From Marinobacter antarcticus (GTDB lineage: Bacteria; Pseudomonadota; Gammaproteobacteria; Pseudomonadales; Oleiphilaceae): a DNA stretch of 64,000 nt. Below the pieces are notes generated by a model. It made no database searches, was not told where the DNA came from, and was given only the letters and a program-made list of their open reading frames with translations. Position 1 is the first letter of the stretch, and the number at the start of each line of letters is the position of its first letter. Below, one piece after another: positions 17,026 to 25,900 of the stretch. The position numbers were made by a program, and so were the translations under genes. Where the stretch lies: positions 1,798,001 through 1,862,000 of the forward strand of contig NZ_FRAQ01000001.1 of NCBI RefSeq assembly GCF_900142385.1, in the 5' to 3' direction.

Positions 17026-19026
17026 TTACCTCCGCCGCTGAAAATAAACGCTCAGATTCTGCCCCATCACACTTTGCACTTCGCTCCCCAGCGCCTCGGC
17101 CTGAATCTGCGTTTGTACTGGCCTGGTAGCCAAGCTGTGGCCGTCTTCATCGCGGGCTTTCACCAGCTTCCACTCCACTTCATTGCTAACCATCGCCATC
17201 AGGTCTTTTAACTGTGCCTCATCCTGCGGCCGGAACCAGCGGTCGCGGCACCCGCCCAGGCTGTAGAAGTCATCTTCTTGGGCAAGTTTCTGCCATGTGG
17301 CATCTTGCCGGTTGGTTAACACCATCCGGCGAAGTTGACGCAGGGTAGAGCGGGTTGGTTGCAGGCTGTGTTCTGCAATCAGTTTCCGCATCTGCAGGTC
17401 GCCGGCAGTCTGTTCAGCAATGGCGGTATGCAAATGCACGATGGCGCCGGAGCCGGAGGCGCTGTTCACCAGAGCGGCGAGCGAGAGTTCGGTCATGGCC
17501 GGGGAGGGCAGGCGGCCGACTTCGACCCAGTGCACCTTGTGGCCATCCGCCACAAACTGCTGTGCGATTGACCAGGGCCAGAACACGATGTTGCTGACCT
17601 CGGATTCGGCTGCCATGCGGGTGGCTTTGGCGATGTTGGCCAGGGACTCATCTACGGCGATGACTTCCACATCCGCCAGGTAGCTCGCCAGTTCCATGGC
17701 GCGCTGGCCGGACTGGGCGCCACACACCATAATGCGCAAGGTGTCTGGCAGGTTGTTTGCTTCCAATCCCAACTCTGTCGCCATAATTGACTTCAGGCTG
17801 CTTTCAGCGCGGTAAGCCAGTTTCGACCAGGCAGGCCAGGCTTGTGGCACATCGGTTTTATCCAGGCTCAGCTCTTCCGCTTTCTCATCAAAGCACTGTT
17901 TGATGCCTTCTTCTTCGGCGCGGTGGTAGTAGCTGGCGGCCAAGACCGGCTGAAGTGCCAGTGGCCAGTCCACCGGGTTCCACTGCCCGAGCTGCACTGC
18001 AAACTCCTGATGAAACAGGGCGCCGTACATGGAGCTGATCATCAGCGATCCAATTAAAGCGTCCTGGGCCTCACCCATTACAAACTGCGCTTTGAGGCTG
18101 TCATTCACGGCGCCTACGAGCCGCTCTTCATCGTCTTCCGCCGCCAGCGCATAGCCGGTGCGGTCTGCGTACTGTGCAATGGCGAGTGCGAGTTGCTGAA
18201 GTTCATCGCGAAGCTCAACGGTTTGCGCGACTTCCGCCAAAATGGCACGGCGTAGCATCACAACAAGTTCTTCTACCGCTGGATCCGGCATCAGTGTGTT
18301 TTGCAGGGCCAGAATCAGCAGCTCATCTTCGCAGGCAGCATCCAGAAAAATCTCTGCCTTCGGATTATCCAGATCGTATTGCTGGCGGATGATCGCACCT
18401 ACAAAGCGACCGATTTCCTGATGGGGCAAGCCTTCGTGCTTTAGCAGGGCAATCGCATCCAGCGCGAGATCGCTGTCCGCTTTATCGACCGCCAGGTGTT
18501 GGGCGCAGGTGAGCATGCCGCTGTAAACGGAATTCCATTCAGCGCCCGCCTCCAGCAGCCTGCGGTAGTGTAGATAAGCCACATCAAACTGCCCCTGCAC
18601 CTGCTTGGAGTGGGCCACACCGCAAAAAGCGGCGGCGGATTGCCGGTCGCAGTCCAGAGCCTGCAGAAAGTGCTGCTCTGCCAGGGCTGGCCGTTCGGTT
18701 TTCAGTGCCCAGTAACCCAGGTTGGCATACTGCTGCGTTTGTCCCGGTTGAGCGTCCAGACTGGCGGTGAATAGAGCGTGGGCTTTTTCAAGCTGCCCAT
18801 CGTCCATCTCGACACGCCCCAGCAATCCCAAAGCAACGGCGTTGCCTGGATTGAGCACATTCACCTCTTCCAGGTACCCACGGCATTCCTGCCGGGCCTT
18901 CAGGCGTTGGATATGGCTGAGCCCGTTGCTGTTGGATTCGCCATAGGCAAGGTTGGCCTGCAGAAGCAGACGGGCAGCCTGGGCCTGATGGGAGCGGGAT
19001 TCCTGGGTTTGACGATTGGCTTGCAT
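17026..19026 (-). CDS. TPR-repeat protein with degenerate methyltransferase-like C-terminal half
   Basis: This 666-residue cytoplasmic protein has an N-terminal third of tetratricopeptide repeats (e.g. NAVALGLLGRVEMDDGQLEKAH followed by further 34-residue units). The second half resembles the TPR-fused SAM methyltransferases. RIMVCGAQSGQRAMELA sits where the glycine-rich SAM loop should be, and DDFYSLGGCRDRWF matches the conserved region after the methyltransferase domain. The SAM loop lacks the normal GxGxG pattern, so catalysis is doubtful. ATG 19026 has GAGG seven bases upstream; ATG 19038 is the alternative, and an upstream extension to 19176 is unlikely. It lies next to the flagellin genes, where similar proteins often act in flagellin modification; that role is inferred. 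Confidence 0.75.
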   Translation of the reverse strand: MQANRQTQESRSHQAQAARLLLQANLAYGESNSNGLSHIQRLKARQECRGYLEEVNVLNPGNAVALGLLGRVEMDDGQLEKAHALFTASLDAQPGQTQQYANLGYWALKTERPALAEQHFLQALDCDRQSAAAFCGVAHSKQVQGQFDVAYLHYRRLLEAGAEWNSVYSGMLTCAQHLAVDKADSDLALDAIALLKHEGLPHQEIGRFVGAIIRQQYDLDNPKAEIFLDAACEDELLILALQNTLMPDPAVEELVVMLRRAILAEVAQTVELRDELQQLALAIAQYADRTGYALAAEDDEERLVGAVNDSLKAQFVMGEAQDALIGSLMISSMYGALFHQEFAVQLGQWNPVDWPLALQPVLAASYYHRAEEEGIKQCFDEKAEELSLDKTDVPQAWPAWSKLAYRAESSLKSIMATELGLEANNLPDTLRIMVCGAQSGQRAMELASYLADVEVIAVDESLANIAKATRMAAESEVSNIVFWPWSIAQQFVADGHKVHWVEVGRLPSPAMTELSLAALVNSASGSGAIVHLHTAIAEQTAGDLQMRKLIAEHSLQPTRSTLRQLRRMVLTNRQDATWQKLAQEDDFYSLGGCRDRWFRPQDEAQLKDLMAMVSNEVEWKLVKARDEDGHSLATRPVQTQIQAEALGSEVQSVMGQNLSVYFQRRR

Positions 19027-19163
19027 GGGATACCTCATGTACCTGCCGCTATTCCGGAATGTGCGGCAAAGGCCTGCAGTTTTTGGTGGTTTGTATTGGG
19101 TGTTGCGAAAGGCGTGCCAGTTTTGAGGCAGGTATAGGGGGGGGTGGCCTGAGTAAAGGCTTA

Positions 19164-19283
19164 ATGAACAGTGCACCTAGAACAGATGACAAGGAGTTGC
19201 TGGACAGGGAAGATGAGGCGGTCGACACCAGCGATATTGCCGAGTTGGAATCTGACTGCAAAGAAAAACGACCGGGTTGTTAG
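19164..19283 (+). CDS. Possible 39-residue acidic microprotein (uncertain)
   Basis: An ATG preceded by GAGTAAAGG (AAAGG four bases upstream) opens a 39-codon frame with a strongly acidic, helix-prone composition (DDKELLDREDEAVDTSDIAE) and stop TAG at 19281. It runs opposite to the flagellin and TPR genes and its stop lies in the flagellin terminator loop. Composition looks protein-like, but length is too short to be certain. Confidence 0.25.
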   Translation: MNSAPRTDDKELLDREDEAVDTSDIAELESDCKEKRPGC

Positions 19284-19298
19284 TCCGGCCGTTTTATT
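19262..19298 (-). terminator. Rho-independent terminator of flagellin 1
   Basis: Read on the minus strand, AAAACGGCCGG and CCGGTCGTTTT form an 11-bp stem (one G-T pair) with a nine-base loop and a T-run, 13 bases after the flagellin stop. Confidence 0.85.
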
Positions 19299-19310
19299 TG
19301 GTGCTGGTCA

Positions 19311-20816
19311 TTATCCCTGCAGCAACTGCAAAACCTGCTGAGGTCTGGCGTTCGCCTGGGCCAGTACCGAGAGGCCAGCCTGCTGGAGCACCTGGGTGCG
19401 GGCCAGTTCGGCGGATTCCGATGCAAAATCTGCATCGCGGATGCGGGAACGTGCTGCCGAGAGGTTTTCTGACGTTGTGCTCAGGTTTGCAATGGTCGAT
19501 TCAAGGCGGTTCTGGACGGCACCCAAGTCGGCCCTTATGCCACTGATGGTTTCGAGGGCAGCATCCAGGATTGAAAGCGCGCTGGTTGCTCCTTCAAAAT
19601 CACTGATATCCACGGTCGCAACCGTTTCTGGTGTTGAGCCAACTGCAGTGCCCGCAGCTGCGTTATTGAAAACGCTACCAGAAGCTGCATCGATAGAGGA
19701 GGAAACGGCAAAGCTGACGGCGGAGTCGAAGGTCAGTTCGCCGCTAGCTCTGATGCTGTCGTTGCCTCCACTGGTGAGCGGTGTCACCGCTGCATCGGCG
19801 CTGCCCTGAAAGTCGACTGTATCATTAGGCGTCGCTGCGTTGGTTGTGAAATCCTTAACGACGATGTCTCTGCCATTCTCCTGAATCAGGGTCAGGGTGC
19901 CGTTTTCTACTTCTGCAGTGATGCCTGTCTGCCCGCTTGCGGAATTGATTTCCCGTGCAAGGGGGGACAGATCGGCGACATCTGATATCTGAGCAGAAAT
20001 TGTGGATTCCTGCGCGCCATTTACCAGAGTCAGAGAAATAGTGCCCGTTGCATCAAGACCGGAAAGCGTTGCACTCGTTCGAGCTGAGGCTTTCACGCCG
20101 GTAGTTGCGGCTTCGCTGTTAATAGCCGCAGCAATTTTTTCAACTGAATCGCCAATTCCAACGGACACCGTGGCTGTGTCCAGAGAGCTTGATACTGTGA
20201 TGTTCTGAGCCGCGATGTTATTCGCTGCAGCGGGAGCTGTTCCCGCAGTGGTAGCGGACCCGGTGCCTTGATTCGCTGTCGCGTTTGCTTCGGATACGGA
20301 ATTGTTTGCCAGTGAATCGGTACGCGCACCTGTAATTGATACCGAAATGGTCTGATTTTCATTGGCGCCGGCCTGGAATTTCTGGGCCTGAAACGTGCCA
20401 TCCAGCAATTTGAGACCATTGAATTCCGTTGTGGTCGCAATGCGTTCAAGTTCTTCTTTAAGCTGGTTCACTTCGGACTGAAGGGCATTTCGGTCTGAGG
20501 CTGAATTGGTTGCGTTCGCGGACTGAACAGCGAGTTCACGCATCCGTTGCAGAATATTACCGGCCTCACCAAGCGCACCTTCAGCGGTCTGCGCCAAAGA
20601 GATGCCATCGTTGGCATTTCGCATTGCCTGGTTCAGACCCGTGATTTGCGAGGTAAAGCGCTCCGAGATGGCCAAACCGGCCGCATCGTCTTTGGCGGAG
20701 TTGATGCGCAAGCCAGACGACAGGCGCTGCAAAGCAACGTTGGAGTCGCCTTGCGAGGCATTGAGGTTTCGTTGAGCGTTCAGTGAAGCGATGTTGGTAT
20801 TGATGATCTGAGGCAT
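19311..20816 (-). CDS. fliC: Flagellin (first copy)
   Basis: This 501-residue filament protein has the conserved N-terminal D0/D1 region ([51 protein letters not shown]), a Thr/Ala/Ser-rich variable central D2/D3 part, and the conserved C-terminal helix ([37 protein letters not shown]). It is exported by the flagellar type III system and polymerised under the FliD cap. It is divergent from a second flagellin gene. Upstream on the minus strand there are a sigma-54-like site (20917-20932) and a sigma-28-like site (21016-21043). Its central domain is longer than and unrelated in detail to that of the second copy. Confidence 0.96.
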   Translation of the reverse strand: MPQIINTNIASLNAQRNLNASQGDSNVALQRLSSGLRINSAKDDAAGLAISERFTSQITGLNQAMRNANDGISLAQTAEGALGEAGNILQRMRELAVQSANATNSASDRNALQSEVNQLKEELERIATTTEFNGLKLLDGTFQAQKFQAGANENQTISVSITGARTDSLANNSVSEANATANQGTGSATTAGTAPAAANNIAAQNITVSSSLDTATVSVGIGDSVEKIAAAINSEAATTGVKASARTSATLSGLDATGTISLTLVNGAQESTISAQISDVADLSPLAREINSASGQTGITAEVENGTLTLIQENGRDIVVKDFTTNAATPNDTVDFQGSADAAVTPLTSGGNDSIRASGELTFDSAVSFAVSSSIDAASGSVFNNAAAGTAVGSTPETVATVDISDFEGATSALSILDAALETISGIRADLGAVQNRLESTIANLSTTSENLSAARSRIRDADFASESAELARTQVLQQAGLSVLAQANARPQQVLQLLQG

Positions 20817-20916
20817 ATCTGTTCTCCCTGCTCAGAGGTGCCGGGTCACGTTGCTCATTTAGATAGAGGCAGCATTCCGGCAAAGAATCGTTAAATGACC
20901 GTTTGAGTGAGAGTGA

Positions 20917-20932
20917 AGCGAAGTATGTGCCA
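20917..20932 (-). promoter_or_regulatory. Sigma-54-like promoter of flagellin 1
   Basis: On the minus strand the site reads TGGCACATACTTCGCT, with a perfect -24 box (TGGCAC), a -12 box TCGC (consensus TTGC), and the invariant GG and GC separated by the required ten bases. The start codon is about 100 bases downstream. Confidence 0.55.
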
Positions 20933-21015
20933 GGTTTTCTTTTTTGATTTTAACTGATTGATTATTATATTTTTTTATTGTGTATTCTGACGACACTTCA
21001 GAAAGTGTTGCCAGA

Positions 21016-21043
21016 TTATCGGCGGAGTTGGCAGGAAACACGT
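21016..21043 (-). promoter_or_regulatory. Possible sigma-28 promoter of flagellin 1
   Basis: The minus strand has a perfect -10 box GCCGATAA (21023-21016) and a partial -35 box ending GTTT 12 bases upstream (consensus spacing 11). It would leave a leader of about 190 bases. It may be an alternative or additional promoter to the sigma-54-like site. Confidence 0.4.
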
Positions 21044-21184
21044 TGCCGCTTTTTTAAGCGGGTGGGATCTATTAAAGCAGAGCCTATGGAAAATTATTTA
21101 AAATATAAAGAATATAAAAAACAATGCGTTGTACGATTTATCTTGTTTTTTTACATTCCTTTACAAAATCCCCCGCTCTTTTTC

Positions 21185-21211
21185 TAAAGCACCTGACTGC
21201 GCTGCCGTTAA
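21185..21211 (+). promoter_or_regulatory. Sigma-28 promoter of flagellin 2
   Basis: TAAAGCAC, an 11-base spacer, then GCCGTTAA match the FliA consensus TAAAGTTT-N11-GCCGATAA at 12 of 16 positions with exact spacing. The start codon is about 88 bases downstream. Confidence 0.75.
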
Positions 21212-21298
21212 GAGAAGTAACAGGGCGGCGCTCCAAACCAAAAAGAGAACGTCAGGCCTCTTCCATGAAATAAAGACTTATGTCGAAGGAGAAGTACT

Positions 21299-22681
21299 AT
21301 GGCTCTCGGAATCAACACCAACGTAGCGTCGCTTTCTGCTCAGAATCAGCTGAGTAATTCACAAAAGCTGAACGATCAGGCTCTTGAGCGCCTGTCTTCT
21401 GGTCTGCGCATCAACTCCGCGAAAGACGATGCGGCCGGCTTGGCGATCTCCACACGTTTCAGTGCTCAAATTTCGGGTTTGGACGTGGCACAGCGCAATG
21501 CTAACGATGGCATTTCCTATGCCCAGACAGCTGAAGGTGCGTTAGGTGAAGTTACTAACGGCCTGTCCCGAATTCGTGACTTGGCGGTACAGTCTGCTAA
21601 CGACACTAACTCAGCTTCTGATCGTCAGGCTTTGAACCAAGAGGTTTCGGCCTTGATCAGCGAAGTGAATCGTATCTCGAGTTCTACACAGTTTAACGGT
21701 CAGAATATTCTGGATGGGTCGCTTTCTACTCTTAACTTTCAGGTTGGTGCGAACGCTGGACAGACCATTTCAGTTGACGGTGTAGATGCACGCGGCTCTC
21801 AGTTGGGCGCTGAAGTATTTGAAGGTGCAAGTTTTGACAGGGCAGACATTGCTGGCTTCTCTGGTGCTGGCTCCTTAACTCTTAATGGAATCGATGTGGA
21901 TCTGTCTTCTGCACAAGATGGCTCCGATGTAGTTTCGGCTATAAACGGCGTAACCGCGTCCACTGGTGTGAGCGCCGCGCAGGCGACTGAAACAGTGGTT
22001 GCTGGCGGCGCCTACAACGCCCCGTCGGGTGCGACTGCAACAGTCAATATCAATGGTACTGATGTGACCATTGCGGATGCTGCTGACATTGATGCAGCAA
22101 CTAAAGCCATTAATGATGCTGCTGGCCAGACTGGCGTCGCTGCAACCAATGATGGAACAAACATAACCCTGACTGATAGCAACGGCGCGAGTATCTCCGT
22201 TACTGACGATGGGACGACTGATATATTTGGCGACATCGGTACCTCAGAAGAGATATACGATGCCGGGCTGGTGCTAAATACTGAGATTGATTCTGACATC
22301 ACAGTTGGTGGCACTGGTACAGTGGCTAACTTTGGTTTGACCACAGGTAACTTGGCAACCAACGCCTCTGTTCTAAATGATGTTAACGTGTTGTCCCGGA
22401 CCGACGCGACTGACGCGATCAAGACGGTCGACTTTGCACTTGATCAGATCAACAGCCTTCGTGCCGAGCTGGGTGCGGTTCAGAGTCGGTTTGAGTCAAC
22501 AATTTCAAACCTGGCCTCCACTTCAGAAAATCTGAGCGCGGCCAACAGCCGTATCCTGGACGCAGACTTCGCAGCAGAAACTGCAAAATTGGCCAAGTCC
22601 CAGGTGCTGCAGCAGGCTGGTATCTCAGTACTGGCACAGGCCAATGCCCGTCCGCAGCAGGTTCTGTCTCTCCTGCAGTAA
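21299..22681 (+). CDS. Flagellin (second copy)
   Basis: This is a 460-residue flagellin with the same conserved ends as the divergent copy ([35 protein letters not shown]-terminal [35 protein letters not shown]) but its own Thr/Asp/Ala-rich central part. The ATG at 21299 follows AAGGAGAAG, a strong ribosome-binding site. It has its own sigma-28 promoter at 21185-21211. With flaG, fliD and fliS downstream it forms the standard filament cluster. Its AT-rich leader and divergent arrangement suggest that the two flagellins are regulated separately. Confidence 0.96.
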   Translation: MALGINTNVASLSAQNQLSNSQKLNDQALERLSSGLRINSAKDDAAGLAISTRFSAQISGLDVAQRNANDGISYAQTAEGALGEVTNGLSRIRDLAVQSANDTNSASDRQALNQEVSALISEVNRISSSTQFNGQNILDGSLSTLNFQVGANAGQTISVDGVDARGSQLGAEVFEGASFDRADIAGFSGAGSLTLNGIDVDLSSAQDGSDVVSAINGVTASTGVSAAQATETVVAGGAYNAPSGATATVNINGTDVTIADAADIDAATKAINDAAGQTGVAATNDGTNITLTDSNGASISVTDDGTTDIFGDIGTSEEIYDAGLVLNTEIDSDITVGGTGTVANFGLTTGNLATNASVLNDVNVLSRTDATDAIKTVDFALDQINSLRAELGAVQSRFESTISNLASTSENLSAANSRILDADFAAETAKLAKSQVLQQAGISVLAQANARPQQVLSLLQ

Positions 22682-22697
22682 GGGATTAACGGTAATG

Positions 22698-22719
22698 GCC
22701 GGAACCTTCGGGTTCCGGC
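22698..22719 (+). terminator. UUCG-tetraloop hairpin after flagellin 2
   Basis: GCCGGAACC, TTCG and GGTTCCGGC form a perfect 9-bp stem with an extra-stable UUCG loop, 16 bases after the flagellin stop. It has only a short T-run, so it may act partly as an mRNA 3' stabiliser that lets some transcripts continue into flaG. Confidence 0.7.
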
Positions 22720-22750
22720 TTTAAGCCGTTTAAGCATAGTGAGGTGAGCT

Positions 22751-23188
22751 ATGAATGACGTTAACCTGAACAGCCCGGATCTTAAACTGGTGCGCTCTGG
22801 CATCCAGGCTCCGGCCAAGGCAATGTCGTCATCTCAGGCCGAAGGCAGAAATGCCTCCGAGCTTGCTTCTTCATCGGCCGGACGCGTAGTGCCGAATCAG
22901 TCGGTTTCTCAGGCCCAGGACGTTTCGAAAGCTGAACAGCTGCAGAAGCGGAATGAGGCGCAGCGGAAAGATTTGGATGAGGCAGTTTCGCAGTTGAACG
23001 ATTATGTTCAGAGCGTCCAGAGGGATCTGCAGTTTGAAGTGGATAATGAAATGGGGCAAACCATCGTTCGGGTGGTAGATCAGCAAACCCAGGAAGTTAT
23101 TCGCCAGATTCCGGATGAAGTGGCAATGAGGTTGGCAGAGAAATTGCAGCAAGATGAACCGCTGACGGTGTTTAACATCAAAGTGTAA
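22751..23188 (+). CDS. flaG: FlaG-family flagellar protein
   Basis: This 145-residue protein has a low-complexity, Ser/Ala/Gln-rich N-terminal half and a conserved C-terminal FlaG domain. The domain reads LDEAVSQLNDYVQSVQRDLQFEVD, then IVRVVDQQTQEVIRQIP and AMRLAEKLQQDE. FlaG proteins influence filament length in polar flagellates and are nearly always found between fliC and fliD, as here. The only promoter-like features upstream are the flagellin hairpin and a GAGGTGAG Shine-Dalgarno, so it is probably read from the flagellin promoter. Confidence 0.93.
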   Translation: MNDVNLNSPDLKLVRSGIQAPAKAMSSSQAEGRNASELASSSAGRVVPNQSVSQAQDVSKAEQLQKRNEAQRKDLDEAVSQLNDYVQSVQRDLQFEVDNEMGQTIVRVVDQQTQEVIRQIPDEVAMRLAEKLQQDEPLTVFNIKV

Positions 23189-23230
23189 AGGCTTGCCGCT
23201 TTTACACGGATGGAAACGACGGTATTTCAG

Positions 23231-23264
23231 CACCGCCATGCCCGAGAGGGTTCGGCGGTGTTTT
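23231..23264 (+). terminator. Terminator after flaG
   Basis: CACCGCC and GGCGGTG form a 7-bp stem with a 16-base loop followed by TTTT, 42 bases beyond the flaG stop. Confidence 0.65.
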
Positions 23265-23278
23265 GCGTTTGGGTGGGG

Positions 23279-23345
23279 CTCCCCCTCTCCCCTAACCCCT
23301 CTCCCGCAAGGGGGGAGGGAATTGAATTAAATGGGAGAGGGGGTT
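23279..23345. repeat. CCCTCTCCC/GGGAGAGGG palindromic intergenic repeat, copy 1
   Basis: Alternating C-rich (CCCCCTCTCCC, then CCCCTCTCCC) and G-rich (GGGGGGAGGG, then GGGAGAGGGGG) blocks can fold into one or two hairpins. A second copy lies at 25901-25940 between fliS and argG. Such elements are scattered in gammaproteobacterial intergenic regions. Confidence 0.7.
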
Positions 23346-23382
23346 GAGTTACAAGGTGTTACAAATCGGCGGGAGAAAAAGG

Positions 23383-23409
23383 CAAAGTTTTGCCGCATTT
23401 TGCCGATAC
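23383..23409 (+). promoter_or_regulatory. Sigma-28 promoter of fliD
   Basis: CAAAGTTT, an 11-base spacer and GCCGATAC match the FliA consensus at 14 of 16 positions with exact spacing, 42 bases before the fliD start. This is the clearest FliA site in the window. Confidence 0.88.
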
Positions 23410-23451
23410 CTTGAGTATCGAAGAGATTTGCCCCTTTGAGGAGGCATGGTT

Positions 23452-25440
23452 ATGGCAGGTATTTCATCATTGGGTATTGGTTCGGGCGTTCTGACGTCTG
23501 ATCTGGTTGATCAGTTGGTGGCGGCAGAACGGGCGCCCACCGAGAATCGCCTTACCCGGAGAACCGAACAGTCCCAGGCGCTGTTATCCGCCTATGGGAA
23601 ACTGCGCAGTGCCATTACCGAATTGCGCCTGCCGATGCGCCAACTGAGCGCGCCTGACAATCTTAAGGCTTTCTCTGCGAGTTCCTCGAACGAAGATATT
23701 GGCGTTTCCGTCGATAGTACAAAAGCCAATCGGGGCACTTATAGCGTTGAAGTCACCAGCCTTGCCGGTGCTCAGGCGCTTGCCTCCCGTGATGTCTTTG
23801 CTGACCGTGATGCGACCAGCGTGGGCCAGGGTGCGCTGACGCTTTCTGTCGGTGACAAGACCACAAGCATCACCGTGGATAGCAGCAACGACACGCTTCA
23901 GGGACTGGCTAACGCGATCAACGATTCGGATGCCGGCGTATCGGCAGGTGTGATCGATACTGGAAACGGCTTTCAGCTTGTGTTGTCTGCAGACGAGACG
24001 GGCACGGCCAATTCGGTAAGTATTTCCGTATCGGGGGACACCGGCGGTTCGGATACTGATAATCAGGGGCTTTCCCGTTTTGCTTTCAACAGCGGAATGG
24101 ATGTGGATGCTGGTTTTCAAGAGACGATTGCGGCTTCTGATGCAGTGATGAAGATCAATGGCGTGGAAGTTACCCGCTCTACCAATAATTTTGAGAACGT
24201 GATTGATGGCCTGACGTTCGATATCGCGAATACTGGCACGTCGATTATCAACGTCCAGCAGGATTTGGGTGCGGTCGCGGATCGTGTGCAGGGCTTCGTC
24301 GACAAATTCAACGGTTTTCAGTCCACCATTAACAGTCTTGCCGGTTTTAATGCCGAGGCGGGCGTAGGCAGTTTGCTAACGGGAGACAGCACTGTTCGGG
24401 GGATTCAGAATCAGTTGCGCCAGATTCTGACTCGTGTTGTCCCAGGCTTGGAAAATTCCAGTGTGCGCAGCCTTGCCGACGTCGGCGTTACCACCAATTT
24501 TGAGACCGGCGGTCTTGAGTTTGACCGGGAAAAGTTTGAAGAACAGCTGAAGAATAATCCGGATGATGTGACTGCACTGTTTGCTGAGCAAGGCCGTGCG
24601 ACTGATAGCCAGGTGGAGTTTGTTCGCAGTGGTATTAACACTCAGCCTGGGAAGTACGACCTCAATATTACTCAGGCTGCAACTCAGGGAGCTTTGGCAG
24701 GTAGTTCCGGGGGTTCTGTTCCGGTCACGATTGATGGCACTAACGATGAGCTGACTTTTCAGATAAACGGCGAAACATCGGTGAGTCTGCAGCTTACCCA
24801 GCAGACGTATAATACCGCCCAGGACTTGGCAGACGAGCTTCAGGCCCAGTTCAATGCCAGTAACGCGTTGAATGCCTCCGGTTCGTCGGTTCAGGTTGGT
24901 GTGGATGGAAGCGGAACGCTGACGTTCACCTCCGCCAAGTATGGCAGCGACTCCAATGTAAGCATCGTATCTGCAGAGGATGGTTCGTCATACGGGCTGG
25001 CTGCCGCCACAGGGGTTGCGGGTAACGATGTTGCCGGAACCATTGGTGGGCGAACAGCGGAAGGGGACGGTCAAGTTCTGTTTCTTGGCAGCGGCAATGG
25101 TGGAGCTTCCGGTCTGCAGGTTCGCATTCTGGGTGACCAGACAGGCAGCCGCGGCTCCATTACCTTTATTGAGGGTGTCGCCGAGCGCACGGTTGATTTG
25201 GTGAGCAGCTTTGTTGGTGCGGATGGTGCACTTGAGTCCAGAACCCAGAGCCTGAACCGCGAACTGGAACAAATTCAGGAAAACCAGGTGCGGCTGGATG
25301 AGCGCATTGCTGCTTATCGAGAGCGATTGGTGAAACAGTTTACGGCAGCCGATTCGCTGATTTCCCAGCTCAACAGCACACAGGATTATGTAAGCCAGCA
25401 GCTGGATGCACTGGCTCCTCAGAATTTCAACAAGAAGTAA
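23452..25440 (+). CDS. fliD: Flagellar filament cap protein FliD (hook-associated protein 2)
   Basis: This is a 662-residue cap protein. The N-terminal domain begins GISSLGIGSGVLTSDLVDQLVAAER, as in other FliD proteins. A long beta-rich central part is followed by a C-terminal heptad-rich helix (LESRTQSLNRELEQIQENQ, QFTAADSLISQLNSTQDYVSQQ) that sits in the filament end. An ATG at 23446 lies only one base from the GAGGAGG ribosome-binding site, whereas the ATG at 23452 is seven bases from it and gives the usual MAGISS start, so the latter is chosen. It is longer than Pseudomonas FliD (about 475 aa) because of an enlarged central region. Transcription is from the sigma-28 site just upstream. 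Confidence 0.95.
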   Translation: MAGISSLGIGSGVLTSDLVDQLVAAERAPTENRLTRRTEQSQALLSAYGKLRSAITELRLPMRQLSAPDNLKAFSASSSNEDIGVSVDSTKANRGTYSVEVTSLAGAQALASRDVFADRDATSVGQGALTLSVGDKTTSITVDSSNDTLQGLANAINDSDAGVSAGVIDTGNGFQLVLSADETGTANSVSISVSGDTGGSDTDNQGLSRFAFNSGMDVDAGFQETIAASDAVMKINGVEVTRSTNNFENVIDGLTFDIANTGTSIINVQQDLGAVADRVQGFVDKFNGFQSTINSLAGFNAEAGVGSLLTGDSTVRGIQNQLRQILTRVVPGLENSSVRSLADVGVTTNFETGGLEFDREKFEEQLKNNPDDVTALFAEQGRATDSQVEFVRSGINTQPGKYDLNITQAATQGALAGSSGGSVPVTIDGTNDELTFQINGETSVSLQLTQQTYNTAQDLADELQAQFNASNALNASGSSVQVGVDGSGTLTFTSAKYGSDSNVSIVSAEDGSSYGLAAATGVAGNDVAGTIGGRTAEGDGQVLFLGSGNGGASGLQVRILGDQTGSRGSITFIEGVAERTVDLVSSFVGADGALESRTQSLNRELEQIQENQVRLDERIAAYRERLVKQFTAADSLISQLNSTQDYVSQQLDALAPQNFNKK

Positions 25441-25494
25441 TTCCGGCTAACGCTTTGATAATTCCGGCGTAGCCGGTGAGAAACGAGGTTAATT

Positions 25495-25896
25495 ATGAAC
25501 GGTTTACAGGCTTACCAACGGGTAAACACTCAGACCAGCATTACTGATGCCGATCCCCACAAGTTGATTCAGCTTCTGTATAACGGTGCGCTGGAGCGGA
25601 TCAATATGGCCAACGCTCGCATGCAGGCTAAGGATTATGCGGGGAAGGGTAAGTTGATCTCCAAGGCTATGGAAATTATTGGCGGCCTGCGTACCTTTCT
25701 GGATTTTGAGAAGGGTGGTGATTTGGCTGTTCGGCTGGAGGCGCTGTATGACTATATGGAGCGCACGTTGTTTGAAGCTAATGCCAAGAATGATGTGGCT
25801 AAGCTGGATGAGGTGGCTGACTTGCTGCGCTCCATCAAAGGCGGCTGGGATGGGATTCGGGAAGAAACAGTGGCGCAGTCGGCTCAGGTTGGTTGA
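25495..25896 (+). CDS. fliS: Flagellin export chaperone FliS
   Basis: This 133-residue all-helical protein has the FliS signature YQRVNTQTSITDADPHKLIQLLYNGALERI and a C-terminal GWDGIRE. FliS binds the flagellin C-terminus in the cytoplasm to prevent early polymerisation and to guide export. It begins 54 bases after fliD with GAGG ahead of the ATG and should be in the same sigma-28 operon. No fliT-like gene follows; argG is next. Confidence 0.94.
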   Translation: MNGLQAYQRVNTQTSITDADPHKLIQLLYNGALERINMANARMQAKDYAGKGKLISKAMEIIGGLRTFLDFEKGGDLAVRLEALYDYMERTLFEANAKNDVAKLDEVADLLRSIKGGWDGIREETVAQSAQVG

Positions 25897-25900
25897 GCCT

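Larger units (their letters stand above)
20817..21298. promoter_or_regulatory. Divergent flagellin promoter region (482 bp)
   Basis: No coding sequence is supported here. The left part carries the candidate minus-strand promoters for flagellin 1, the right part the sigma-28 promoter for flagellin 2. The segment from about 20940 to 21180 is strongly AT-rich with several A and T runs, which is typical of bent or nucleoid-protein-bound DNA. Confidence 0.7.

Noticed and set aside
19059..19283. 74-codon version of the microprotein frame
   Set aside because: The first 35 codons overlap the TPR gene leader with no start signal. Only the 39-codon part from 19164 is considered possible.
23279..23345. 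CRISPR-like repeat array
   Set aside because: The C-rich and G-rich blocks are palindromic halves of one element without regular spacers, and no cas genes are present.
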